From positions 1 to 33,388 of the forward strand of contig JAISIL010000097.1 of NCBI GenBank assembly GCA_031262035.1: a stretch of DNA of 33,388 nucleotides, in the 5' to 3' direction. The notes below the pieces were generated by a model. That model was not told the DNA's origin. It saw only the letters and a program-made list of their open reading frames with translations, and searched no databases. Positions 26,333-33,388 of the stretch are shown in pieces. Position 1 is the stretch's first letter. Each line of letters starts with the position of its first letter. The position numbers were made by a program, and so were the translations under genes. The DNA comes from Spirochaetaceae bacterium. GTDB lineage: Bacteria > Spirochaetota > Spirochaetia > Treponematales > Breznakiellaceae.

Positions 26333-26361
26333 ATTATACACCACTTTTCCCCTTTTGTCAA
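26333..26361 (-). promoter_or_regulatory. perfect consensus promoter of the ABC ATPase gene
   Basis: TTGACA (26356-26361) and TATAAT (26333-26338) on the minus strand, 17 bp apart. The leader is about 30 nt and includes GGGAGGA, in contrast with the leaderless genes elsewhere in the window. Confidence 0.85.
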
Positions 26362-26404
26362 GTAATTTTTTCCTAACTTTCAAAAAAATTTTTCCCAAAA
26401 CCTA

Positions 26405-26433
26405 TTGACACTTTTTCCCATTTCCGCTATAGT
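26405..26433 (+). promoter_or_regulatory. strong promoter upstream of tRNA-Asp
   Basis: TTGACA (26405-26410) and TATAGT (26428-26433) with a 17-bp spacer. Transcription would begin near 26440 and pass through two hairpins before the tRNA at 26542. Confidence 0.75.
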
Positions 26434-26448
26434 ATAAGTGTTGCTAGG

Positions 26449-26538
26449 GGAGTTTTGCATCTCTGTATCTGTAATCTATCAGATAGTTGTCCGCAAAACT
26501 CCGTAAGATAATTTGCGAAGCGCAGCGAGCAAATTATC
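26449..26538 (+). ncRNA. structured leader of tRNA-Asp, two perfect hairpins
   Basis: Hairpin A: GGAGTTTTGC (26449-26458) with GCAAAACTCC (26493-26502), containing an inner stem TATCTG/CAGATA (26466-26471 with 26480-26485) across a 7/7 internal loop. Hairpin B: GATAATTTGC (26507-26516) with GCAAATTATC (26529-26538), with loop GAAGCGCAGCGA. Hairpin B ends 3 nt before tRNA-Asp. It could be a 5' leader processed by RNase P, a small RNA cut out of the precursor, or inserted repeats. Confidence 0.5.
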
Positions 26539-26541
26539 GTT

Positions 26542-26616
26542 GGGGGCGTAGTGAAGCTGGTTTATCACGCTGGCCTGTCAAGCCGGAGATCGCGGGTTCA
26601 AGCCCCGTCGCTCCCG
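26542..26616 (+). tRNA. tRNA-Asp (GTC anticodon)
   Basis: Acceptor GGGGGCG with CGCTCCC (one G-T), D-arm GTGA...TCAC, anticodon stem CTGGC/GCCGG around CTGTCAA with anticodon GTC, and T-arm GCGGGTTCAAGCCCCGT. CCA is not encoded. Convergent with the M16 peptidase gene, whose stop is 15 nt away. Confidence 0.95.
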
Positions 26617-26630
26617 TAATTCAATCATTT

Positions 26631-29600
26631 TTACAAACTGAGTACATCGGTTTTCAGTTCTTTTGATGCAGCTTTTGCATCAGAAGAACTGGTAAAAAGG
26701 ACCTTTCTTGCTTCAATTTCCAAGCCATTTGTAATTCTTTTTGCTGCAGATTGCAGGTCTTCGAGGGTCATGCTGATGAGGGCATTGCGTTTGGCCTGCC
26801 TTTGTTCCATGCTGGTGTTTGAAAGGTAGCGGGTAAAGTCGCCGCCGGCCTTTTCGGCAGGGCTTTTTGGTGTGGTATCATCGCCATAGACGCTTATAAT
26901 GGCCTTTTCGCAATCGTCCTGGGTGATGGCATGGCCCAGGGCCTCGTGGAAGGCGGCAAGGGATTTAGCAGGGGATGGGTCACGGTAGGTGGACAGGGTA
27001 AAGCGGCTTTCCAGGCCGGCTGCCGTTGCAGAACAACCGTATGCCCCGCCTTTCATGCGGATATTTTCCCAGAGTTTGCCGGTGGAAATAAGGCTTGCGA
27101 AAACAGACTCGGCAACAAAGGCCCGTTCGGGGAAGGCTGAGGATTTAAGTGAGGCCGATGCAGTGCCGATATGCAGGTTACGGTCGGTCCAGACTTCAAC
27201 AGAGGAATCATTGCGTTGGTATATAAGGTGATTGAAGGCGCCTTCTGCATAGAGGGCCTTGTTCTCGGGCTGGGGAGCTTTTAGGCCAAGTTGGCCTGCC
27301 CTATCGGTGATGGCTTTATGCACCTTCGTAAGGGTTTCCCCGCTAGCGGTAATATTTGCCAGGCAGCCTGACGCAATAATTTTATTGCGAAGAGACTCCA
27401 GTTTTGCAGAAACTTCGCTTATGTTCATCTCTTTAAGGCGGCGGGTGAATTTTATTTGGGTGACGCCCCGCAGAAGTTCTACAACCGAGGCACGCCGGCC
27501 GAGTGTTAAGGCTGAACGGATACGGGCAAGTTCATAGCTGCCGTGGACGATTGCTGACTCTGAATCATTTTTAAATTCGGTTACCAGGTCGGCAATGCGG
27601 CGGCTGTCTTTAAAGGAAGCATTGGCAAGGGTTTCGAAAAGAAGCGGTATTGCCAGATCGAGCTTTTCGTTGAGGGCCTTAAAGTAAAAGACAATCCAAT
27701 CACGGCTGCGGCCTGAGGAATACATGCCGGCATTAAGGCCGCCGGTGTTTTGCGCAAAGAGGCTGGAGACTTCTGCATAGTCAAGGGCACTGCGGTTGGC
27801 GCTTGCGTTAAAGCCCACTGCGGTAATGGCCTCGGCAAAGAACATTAGCCAGAGGTAGTCTTCGGCATCAAGGGTATCAATGGGAAAGGCAAGGTCGATA
27901 TAGCAAAGGCCGTTTGTGAATAAATCGTGTTGCAGAACGGGGATTGTGCTGCTTTCTATCAGCTTGCGAGGCACTTCTTCGATTTTATTCGATAAATCTT
28001 TGAGTGAAACATGGGGAATAAGGGCAAGGAGTTCCGGGCTATCCGGTGTTTCCTGCATTTTTTTGAGTTCCTCGTTCTTTTTTTCAATTTCGGCAAAGCC
28101 GGCTTTTCCCAGTTCTTTTGTTTTTTCTTTTAGAAATGCTTGTTGCTTTGCTTCAATTTTTTTCATGAAGTTGTTTTTCGGTGTTACCGTAACGCTTATT
28201 CGATGTGTGTTGTTCAAAAGGCGTTCTTCGATAAGTTTTTCGAAAAAGCGGCTATCGGCTGCAAGCTTGGCCTTTATTCTTTCGATACTGCTATCGAGGA
28301 GCATTGTTTCCCAGGGCTTTTTTCCTGAAAGCCAGCCGCGAAGGGATAATTCCAACCAGACCAGGGAAAAAGGACTGCCGCTGATTCTTTTGATTTCCTT
28401 TGTAGAAAGTTCTGCACTGTTCAAAGCGGCGTCTATTTCTGATTGGGGAATTTGCCTTGCCAGTTCTGTAAGGGTCTTGAAGATGAGGGCTTCGATTTCT
28501 TCGCCCTTCGATTTGATTCCCCGAAGGCCCACGGTGAAGCAGGACTGGGGAAAGCTCATGTCGATGCCGCTGGCCGGTGCAATATCTTCGCCAAGGCCCG
28601 ATTCTACCAGCGCCTTGTTTAAGGGCGAACCGTCATGGCCCATAAGTATCTCGCCGAGGAAGGCAAGGCTCATTGAATCATCAATATCATTGGCCGGCCC
28701 ATAGGCCCAGGAAAGGAGGAAGGTCGGCTTTTTGTTTTCCGGCCCGCCGGGAGCAGTAAGGAGGAGCTTGTTGGGGACCCCTCCCCCAGCCCCTCCCGCA
28801 AGGGGAGGGGAGAAAGAGGCAGTATTACAACAGTTTACCCCCACCCTACCTCCCCCAGAGGGGGAGGAGATCTTTTTTTCAGTTCCATCTGTTTTTGGGG
28901 GTTCTTCTGTGGTATCCGATGCAATTATCTTGTCTATAAAATCAAGCTGCTTCTCTGTCGGGATATTTCCCGCCAGGAAGACCTTGCAGTTTGCCGGGGA
29001 ATAGTGGTCCTGATGGAAGGCCCGGAGTTTTTCGATAGTCAGTGTCGGTATTTCTTCAGGGTCGCCGCCTGAGTTGTAGCTGTATTGGCTTTTGGGGAAA
29101 AGGGCACGGATTGAGTCGTTGGCGATGCTTTCAAAAGAATAATACTCGGCCTTCATTTCGTTGTGGACAACGCCGGTAAGGGCGAGCTTTCCTTTTTGCA
29201 CCTCGTAGCGCCAGCCTTCCTGCCTGAAAAACTGTTCTTTTAGAAGCGGCCGGAAAACAGCATCGCCATAGACAGACATCAAATTGAAGTAATCAGTTTC
29301 GTTGGCCGTGCTGGCCGGGTAGGAAGTGTGGTCAAGGGCCGTTTCGGCATTGAGGAAGGTTTGAAGGCTCCCCTGCAGGAGGACAAGGAAGGGGTCTTTT
29401 AATGGATACTTTTCCGAGCCGCAGAGGGTTAAATGCTCAAGGATATGCGGCGTTCCCGATGAATCATTGGGAAGGCTGGGAAAGGAAAATGCAAAAAGAT
29501 TTTCGCTATCGTCATTGAGCACATGAAAAACTTCAAGGCCTGTCGCCTTGTGCCGAAACCATAAACCTTCGGCCTTTACTTCGGGCAGTGCAACTTTTTC

Positions 29601-29633
29601 GATGAGCTGCCATTTCGTGTTAGTAGAACTCAT
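26631..29633 (-). CDS. M16C metallopeptidase (presequence-protease/insulinase type)
   Basis: A 1000-aa zinc peptidase of the PreP/falcilysin group, with two homologous halves expected in one chain. The inverted zinc motif HILEH is at residues 63-67 (catalytic Glu66), and the third ligand is probably Glu159 in VVHNEMKAEYY. The second half includes AYGCSATAAG and YRDPSPAKSLAAFHEAL. These enzymes degrade peptides inside a closed chamber. I start at the ATG at 29633, which overlaps the fliG stop (ATGA); a longer frame inside fliG exists but lacks support. A Gly/Pro-rich insert at residues about 254-287 is encoded by a palindromic DNA repeat. Confidence 0.92.
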   Translation of the reverse strand: MSSTNTKWQLIEKVALPEVKAEGLWFRHKATGLEVFHVLNDDSENLFAFSFPSLPNDSSGTPHILEHLTLCGSEKYPLKDPFLVLLQGSLQTFLNAETALDHTSYPASTANETDYFNLMSVYGDAVFRPLLKEQFFRQEGWRYEVQKGKLALTGVVHNEMKAEYYSFESIANDSIRALFPKSQYSYNSGGDPEEIPTLTIEKLRAFHQDHYSPANCKVFLAGNIPTEKQLDFIDKIIASDTTEEPPKTDGTEKKISSPSGGGRVGVNCCNTASFSPPLAGGAGGGVPNKLLLTAPGGPENKKPTFLLSWAYGPANDIDDSMSLAFLGEILMGHDGSPLNKALVESGLGEDIAPASGIDMSFPQSCFTVGLRGIKSKGEEIEALIFKTLTELARQIPQSEIDAALNSAELSTKEIKRISGSPFSLVWLELSLRGWLSGKKPWETMLLDSSIERIKAKLAADSRFFEKLIEERLLNNTHRISVTVTPKNNFMKKIEAKQQAFLKEKTKELGKAGFAEIEKKNEELKKMQETPDSPELLALIPHVSLKDLSNKIEEVPRKLIESSTIPVLQHDLFTNGLCYIDLAFPIDTLDAEDYLWLMFFAEAITAVGFNASANRSALDYAEVSSLFAQNTGGLNAGMYSSGRSRDWIVFYFKALNEKLDLAIPLLFETLANASFKDSRRIADLVTEFKNDSESAIVHGSYELARIRSALTLGRRASVVELLRGVTQIKFTRRLKEMNISEVSAKLESLRNKIIASGCLANITASGETLTKVHKAITDRAGQLGLKAPQPENKALYAEGAFNHLIYQRNDSSVEVWTDRNLHIGTASASLKSSAFPERAFVAESVFASLISTGKLWENIRMKGGAYGCSATAAGLESRFTLSTYRDPSPAKSLAAFHEALGHAITQDDCEKAIISVYGDDTTPKSPAEKAGGDFTRYLSNTSMEQRQAKRNALISMTLEDLQSAAKRITNGLEIEARKVLFTSSSDAKAASKELKTDVLSL
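28773..28874. repeat. in-frame palindromic repeat inside the M16 gene
   Basis: Two hairpins flank a short spacer: CCCCTCCC/GGGGAGGGG around GCAA, and CCTCCCCC/GGGGGAGG around AGA. On the minus strand the element is read in frame as Gly/Pro/Ala-rich residues about 254-287 (SPSGGGRVGV and PPLAGGAGGG). It falls in the linker after the first catalytic-half strands, an exposed place that tolerates insertion. Confidence 0.75.
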
Positions 29634-30688
29634 ATAAGAATATCCTCGTCGTCCTTTAAAATTATTGTTCCCCGGTCGCGTCCTCTGCGGAACCAATCAA
29701 GAAAATCTTGTGCCACAGCGTCCGCCTCTTTTTTCGGAATCGGGCCGACCAGTTCATCTTCTTCCTGAATACTTGTCCGCCTTTGGGTAGACACATTGGA
29801 AAGAATCTTCTCTTGAAACTGCGGGCTCCGCCTGCGAAGAAGATAGACGATTGAGCGGTCTTCCATGGTAGCTAACTTTTCCTCTATCGGCCCGTCTTCC
29901 GCCTTGACAATGTCATCGAGCGTGTAGAGCCTTTCTTTTAAATCTTTTCCCAGCTCAGGGGCATCCCAGGCCAGGTCCTGCAAAAGCCGGTCGCCAAAAG
30001 AAATATCAGAAGCTTTGAGGATTTGGGTCAGCACATTCATTCCGTCGGGTGTGGTATCTTTTAATTCACCATTATGATAGAGTTTTTCGATTTTTTTGCG
30101 CAGGCTCTTTGCAACTGCGTCAAGGGCTTCGCTTGCGATAGGCCCCATCTTGGCAATTCGTATTGCAAGATCAACCTGCTCGGCCTTTGGCAGAGTAGCG
30201 ATAGTATCGGCAGCCTCCCGGGAAGAAAGCTTTGATAGAATCATTGCCTTTACGGCAGTTCCTTCATCTTTTAACAAAAAGGCAATCTGCTTGCCCGAAA
30301 AATCATCAAGAAAGGCGAGAGGAGATTCCTCGGTCTCGGGAAGCGAACGCTTGATAATCGCCTCGCCCTGTGTCGGCCCAAAGGCCTTATACAAGATACG
30401 CCGTGCCTCGTCAATTCCCCCTGCCTGCTGCCCGCTGATTCCATAAGAACTCTTGAGGAGCGCCCCAAACTCGGTAAGAATACCATCGGCCTCCTCGGCG
30501 CGAATGCCATGTATTGTTGCTATTTCGCGTGAAATCTCTTCAACCTGCTTTTCATCAAGCTTCGAGAGCACCTCGGCAGCCCGGTCGGCGCCAATCAAAA
30601 TGAGAAACTTGGCTACCCGCCGGGTCTTCGGCTCGCGCTCTGCCGATGTTCGTATCAGTCCATTGTTATTATCCGGTCTATCTGCCAC
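29630..30688 (-). CDS. fliG: flagellar motor switch protein FliG (divergent, FliG1-like)
   Basis: A 352-aa protein of the FliG family (usual length about 330-345). The N-terminal half has RRVAKFLILIGADRAAEVLSKL; the middle repeats (SREAADTIATLPK) match FliG armadillo units. The C-terminal torque domain shows LYTLDDIV, MEDRSIVYLLRR, and the ending VSTQRRTSI, ELVGPIPKKEADAVAQ. The EHPQ motif of canonical FliG is replaced by ESPL, and the gene is not beside fliF or fliH, so this fits the second FliG copy of spirochaetes. It starts with GTG, directly preceded by a promoter, and is coupled to the M16 gene. fliG is used for the family; the paralogue number is inference. Confidence 0.88.
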   Translation of the reverse strand: MADRPDNNNGLIRTSAEREPKTRRVAKFLILIGADRAAEVLSKLDEKQVEEISREIATIHGIRAEEADGILTEFGALLKSSYGISGQQAGGIDEARRILYKAFGPTQGEAIIKRSLPETEESPLAFLDDFSGKQIAFLLKDEGTAVKAMILSKLSSREAADTIATLPKAEQVDLAIRIAKMGPIASEALDAVAKSLRKKIEKLYHNGELKDTTPDGMNVLTQILKASDISFGDRLLQDLAWDAPELGKDLKERLYTLDDIVKAEDGPIEEKLATMEDRSIVYLLRRRSPQFQEKILSNVSTQRRTSIQEEDELVGPIPKKEADAVAQDFLDWFRRGRDRGTIILKDDEDILI

Positions 30689-30694
30689 AAAAAG

Positions 30695-30723
30695 AGTATA
30701 ACAGAAAGCAAAAGTTTCGTCTA
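30695..30723 (-). promoter_or_regulatory. promoter of fliG, leaderless
   Basis: On the minus strand TAGACG and TATACT are spaced by 17 bp; the -10 box ends 6 bases before the GTG. The 6 bases are CTTTTT, so no Shine-Dalgarno can form. Confidence 0.6.
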
Positions 30724-30724
30724 G

Positions 30725-30753
30725 TAGAATGATTTTTTAGAATGTGTTATACT
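30725..30753 (+). promoter_or_regulatory. promoter of nudC, leaderless
   Basis: TATACT (30748-30753) ends 6 bases before the ATG at 30760. The -35 is weak (TAGAAT at 17 bp). It lies back to back with the fliG promoter in a 71-bp divergent gap. Confidence 0.5.
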
Positions 30754-30759
30754 GAATGT

Positions 30760-31485
30760 ATGCAAAGAAAGTATGTTTTTCAGCAGAAGAATTTGATTAG
30801 TGTTGCAGATGATGTTCCGGCTGACTTGATTGCCGACGAAGCTTTTCTTGATGACGAGACGATTCATGCAATTATGCTAAAGCCTGATGCAAAGATTGGC
30901 CTTGACCAGGGGGAAATCAGGCGGATTTTTTCTGTGCGGGATGATGCGTCCCAATTGTTGCGGGCCTATCATATTATGCAGTGGCGAGAGGATTCGCGGT
31001 TTTGCGGTTCCTGCGGGGTAAAAAATGAAGATAGCAGAATTGAAATTGCCCGTGTGTGTCCGGCCTGTGGAAGAATTGAGTATCCGAGGATATGTCCGGC
31101 AATTATCACCCTTGTTAGCAGGGGCGATAAGATTCTCCTGGCCCATAATAAAAAGTTTTTGAACCGTATCTACAGCCTGATTGCCGGTTTTACTGAGGCA
31201 GGTGAAACATTAGAGGAGACTGTTACCCGGGAAGTCCGTGAAGAGGTCGGCATTGAGGTAAAAAACATTCGCTACGCCTTTTCGCAAGCATGGCCCTTTC
31301 CCAATTCGCTTATGGCAGGCTTTTATGCCGACTGGGCCGGCGGTGAGATACAAACCGACACCCAAAGGGCTCTGCCTAATAGCGAGATAGAAGACGCCAG
31401 GTGGTGGACACGGGATAATTTACCGGAGCTGCCATTTACCGGGTCTGTGGCACGAAAATTGATTGAACAATGGTTGGGTAATTAA
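30760..31485 (+). CDS. nudC: NAD(H) pyrophosphatase / RNA NAD-decapping hydrolase NudC
   Basis: A 241-aa Nudix hydrolase with the NudC layout. A zinc ribbon is present as CGSC and CPAC. The Nudix box GFTEAGETLEETVTREV continues REEVGI, with all catalytic Glu residues. The NudC-specific SQPWPFPxS motif is present as SQAWPFPNS (Pro replaced by Ala). It converts NAD(H) to NMN(H) and AMP and can remove NAD caps from RNA. I use the ATG at 30760 because the -10 box ends 6 nt before it; an upstream ATG at 30742 would place the promoter inside the coding region. Length is slightly below E. coli NudC (257 aa). Confidence 0.9.
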   Translation: MQRKYVFQQKNLISVADDVPADLIADEAFLDDETIHAIMLKPDAKIGLDQGEIRRIFSVRDDASQLLRAYHIMQWREDSRFCGSCGVKNEDSRIEIARVCPACGRIEYPRICPAIITLVSRGDKILLAHNKKFLNRIYSLIAGFTEAGETLEETVTREVREEVGIEVKNIRYAFSQAWPFPNSLMAGFYADWAGGEIQTDTQRALPNSEIEDARWWTRDNLPELPFTGSVARKLIEQWLGN

Positions 31486-31486
31486 T

Positions 31487-31511
31487 TAACCGCGAACCAC
31501 GCGAACGAATA
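31487..31511. repeat. single arm of the CGCGAACCACGCGAAC repeat
   Basis: AACCGCGAACCACGCGAAC fills the 26-bp gap between the nudC and ilvD stop codons. It matches, in inverted orientation, the right arm at 14260-14290. It is too short to judge as a terminator. Confidence 0.6.
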
Positions 31512-33215
31512 TTAACCAAATATTGCGCCGGTCGCTGCGCTACCTACCTGTTTTGCATAGCGTTCTAGGTAGCTCGATGCGATGGCATAGTCGGTTTTGG
31601 CCTTTGTTTCCGGTTTTTTATAGGCTGCTTTTCGTTTGGCAAATTCTTCTGCACTGATTTCGGCGTTTATTGTGCGTGCCGGTATGTCGATGCTGATTGT
31701 GTCGCCTTCTTCCAGGAGCCCTATGGGGCCGCCTTCTGCGGCTTCAGGTGAGACATGGCCAATGCTGGCTCCCCTTGAGGCGCCGGAGAAACGGCCGTCG
31801 GTAATGAGGGCTACGTCTTTATCTAAACCCATGCCGGCAAGGGCTGAGGTTGGACCAAGCATTTCCTTCATGCCGGGGCCGCCTTTGGGGCCTTCGTAAC
31901 GGATTACAATTACATCGCCTTTTTTGATAGCCCCTTTCATAATGGCATCAAATGCAGAATCTTCGTCGTTGAAAATACGGGCAGGCCCTTTGTGCTGCAT
32001 CATTTCAGGGGCTACCGCGCTCTGTTTTACTATACAGCCGTTCGGGGCAATGTTTCCCTTTAAGGCTGCAAGGCCGCCGGTTTTTGAGTAGGGGTTTGTG
32101 ATGGGCCTTATTACGGAAAGCTCACGCGGAGGCGCGGAGGCGCGGAGTTTGTAGTTCTCTATTATATCATGCAGGCAGCCGCCTACGGTGCATACCGATG
32201 TATCTAATAAGGGTGGATGATTATTCGCCCCTACGAGTTCGGCCATTACGGCTGTGATGCCGCCTGCGGCATGGAGGTCTTCGATTGCGTCGGGGCCGGC
32301 GGGGGCAAGGTGGCAGAGGTTGGGGGTTTTTGCCGAGACTTCATTGAAAGTATCCAGGGTGATGGTGATTCCTGCCTCGTGGGCAATGGCCGGTATGTGC
32401 AAGGCTGTATTGGTTGAGCAGCCAAGGGCCATGTCCATTGCCAATGCATTACGGAATGCCGCTTCGGTCATTATATCACGGGGTTTCAGGTCTTTTTTCA
32501 GGAGGTCCAGGATAAGCATGCCGGTCTTTTTGGCAAGGCGAACACGTTCTGCCAGGACGGCCGGGATAGTGCCATTACCCGGCAAGGCCATACCTAAAGC
32601 CTCGGTGACGCAGTTCATCGAATTAGCGGTGAACATGCCGCTACAGGAACCGCAACCCGGACAGGCAGTGTTTTCCAGCTCGGCAAGTTCTTCATTGCTC
32701 ATTTTGCCTGCCCCAACAGCCCCTACCGCTTCAAACATGGTGGTAAGGGTTAATGGTTTGCCTTCTTTCCGGCCTGCAAGCATTGGCCCACCGGACACAA
32801 AGGCAGCGGGTATATTTAAACGGGCTGCGGCCATGAGCATACCGGGAACTATTTTATCGCAGTTGGGGATTAAGACCAGGGCATCAAAGCCGTGTGCCAT
32901 GGCCATACATTCAACACTGTCCGCAATGAGCTCACGGGTAACCAGGCTATAGCGCATGCCGGCATGCCCCATGGCAATACCATCGCAGACACCAATCACC
33001 GGAAAACGGACCGGCACACCGCCTGCAAGCCGCACACCATCGCATACAGCCTGTGCTATTTGCCCCAGGTGCTTATGCCCCGGAACTATTTCACTTTCCG
33101 CCACGGCTACACCAATAAGCGGGCGGTCTAATTCTTCGTCTATAAAACCCAGCGCCTTAAACAATGAGCGTTGTGGGGCACGGGCAAGGCCCTTCTTTAC
33201 TACATCTGAACGCAT
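31512..33215 (-). CDS. ilvD: dihydroxy-acid dehydratase
   Basis: A 567-aa Fe-S enzyme that dehydrates dihydroxy-acids in valine, leucine and isoleucine synthesis. Visible motifs: [60 protein letters not shown] and [10 protein letters not shown]. Cysteines that can ligate the cluster lie in PNCDK and CPGCGSC. I start at the ATG at 33215 with GGAGG 5 nt upstream; the frame is open further to 33296 but enters the IS-derived flank. Residues about 355-365 (LRASAPPRE) are encoded by a palindromic repeat and lie in a loop before [11 protein letters not shown] transposase gene ends upstream on the same strand. Confidence 0.95.
   Translation of the reverse strand: MRSDVVKKGLARAPQRSLFKALGFIDEELDRPLIGVAVAESEIVPGHKHLGQIAQAVCDGVRLAGGVPVRFPVIGVCDGIAMGHAGMRYSLVTRELIADSVECMAMAHGFDALVLIPNCDKIVPGMLMAAARLNIPAAFVSGGPMLAGRKEGKPLTLTTMFEAVGAVGAGKMSNEELAELENTACPGCGSCSGMFTANSMNCVTEALGMALPGNGTIPAVLAERVRLAKKTGMLILDLLKKDLKPRDIMTEAAFRNALAMDMALGCSTNTALHIPAIAHEAGITITLDTFNEVSAKTPNLCHLAPAGPDAIEDLHAAGGITAVMAELVGANNHPPLLDTSVCTVGGCLHDIIENYKLRASAPPRELSVIRPITNPYSKTGGLAALKGNIAPNGCIVKQSAVAPEMMQHKGPARIFNDEDSAFDAIMKGAIKKGDVIVIRYEGPKGGPGMKEMLGPTSALAGMGLDKDVALITDGRFSGASRGASIGHVSPEAAEGGPIGLLEEGDTISIDIPARTINAEISAEEFAKRKAAYKKPETKAKTDYAIASSYLERYAKQVGSAATGAIFG
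32122..32152. repeat. in-frame CGCGGAGGCGC repeat inside ilvD
   Basis: CACGCGGAGGCGCGGAGG in this stretch matches the palindrome core at 10281-10298 (CACGCGGAGGCGCAGAGA). In the ilvD frame it encodes about LRASAPPRE, in a region where typical IlvD proteins are roughly five residues shorter. Codon phase is kept. Confidence 0.65.
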
Positions 33216-33270
33216 TTTAACCTCCTTAAACAACAAACCACGAATAACACAAATCCAACGGCCTTTGGCC

Positions 33271-33388
33271 TGGACCTGACCCCGTATGGTAGACAATAGA
33301 TTAAGCCGCTAACTCCATACATTGTACCTCAATAGGCGCAATATTGTCAATAGCCGAATGACGGCGGATTCTGTTGTAATATGTTTCA
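33271..33388 (-). mobile_element. IS3-family element, one end
   Basis: The segment starts with TGGACCTGACCCC, a terminus typical of IS3-family elements (TG at the tip, GGGGTCAGGTCCA read outward), followed by the 3' end of a transposase gene. The element continues beyond the window. It lies 55 bp upstream of ilvD. Confidence 0.7.
33301..33388 (-). CDS. IS3-family transposase, C-terminal fragment (cut by window edge)
   Basis: The visible 28-29 codons on the minus strand encode [20 protein letters not shown] and end in CMELAA before a TAA at 33301-33303. YYNxxRxHSAx..xP is the hallmark C-terminal signature of IS3-type rve integrases, following the last catalytic Glu. The N-terminus and catalytic DDE residues lie outside the window, so intactness cannot be judged. 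It reads toward ilvD and could add readthrough transcription to it. Confidence 0.8.
   Translation of the reverse strand, partial: ETYYNRIRRHSAIDNIAPIEVQCMELAA

Noticed and set aside
27916-28704. 262-aa plus-strand frame inside the M16 gene
   Set aside because: Ser/Phe/Leu-rich composition typical of antisense reading; no start signals.

Overview
The window reads as a chromosome segment of a Treponema-like spirochaete. Four things point there. The core order is tRNA-Thr, rpmG, tRNA-Trp, secE, nusG, rplK, rplA, rplJ, rplL, rpoB, rpoC. RpoB has Asn (residue 501) at the E. coli Ser531 position, the residue linked to natural rifampicin resistance in treponemes. A divergent FliG of the spirochaete second-copy type lies outside any fliF operon. 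Lipoproteins with short lipoboxes are abundant. I cannot name the species.

Left third (1-9467, mostly minus strand): an envelope-protein island. Reading 5' to 3' on the minus strand it holds a 49-aa protein, two LPP20-like exported proteins, a CsgG-like lipoprotein with an Lcl/DUF1566 C-terminus, a 603-aa multidomain lipoprotein with a possible pore-forming segment, a CsgG-like lipoprotein with a beta-rich C-terminus, and a CsgG-like protein with BspA-type leucine-rich repeats. The three CsgG-like modules are recognisably the same fold with different C-terminal payloads. A plus-strand PIN-domain toxin-antitoxin pair sits inside this island. At its far end is a truncated paralogue of the Lcl protein, fused to an IS4-like transposase remnant.

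9541-11070: an XRE regulator, an orphan antitoxin whose VapC partner is broken by an inverted duplication, and a Nudix hydrolase. 11067-23018: the transcription/translation core operon with its tRNAs, interrupted by several families of palindromic repeats. 23110-25116: two overlapping AraC regulators, the second with a PocR-like sensor. 25181-26296: a UgpC/MalK-type ATPase. 26405-26616: tRNA-Asp behind a strong promoter and a structured leader. 26631-31485: an M16 peptidase coupled to FliG, with a divergent NudC. 31512-33215: ilvD. The right edge is the end of an IS3-family element.

Two themes run through the window. First, several genes that begin a transcription unit (vapB, Nudix, AraC, fliG, nudC) have a -10 box exactly 6 nt from the start codon and no usable Shine-Dalgarno, which predicts leaderless mRNAs; two more have 9 nt. 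Genes inside operons have ordinary GGAGG sites. Second, dispersed palindromic repeats fill intergenic gaps and in two cases lie in frame inside conserved genes (the M16 peptidase and ilvD).
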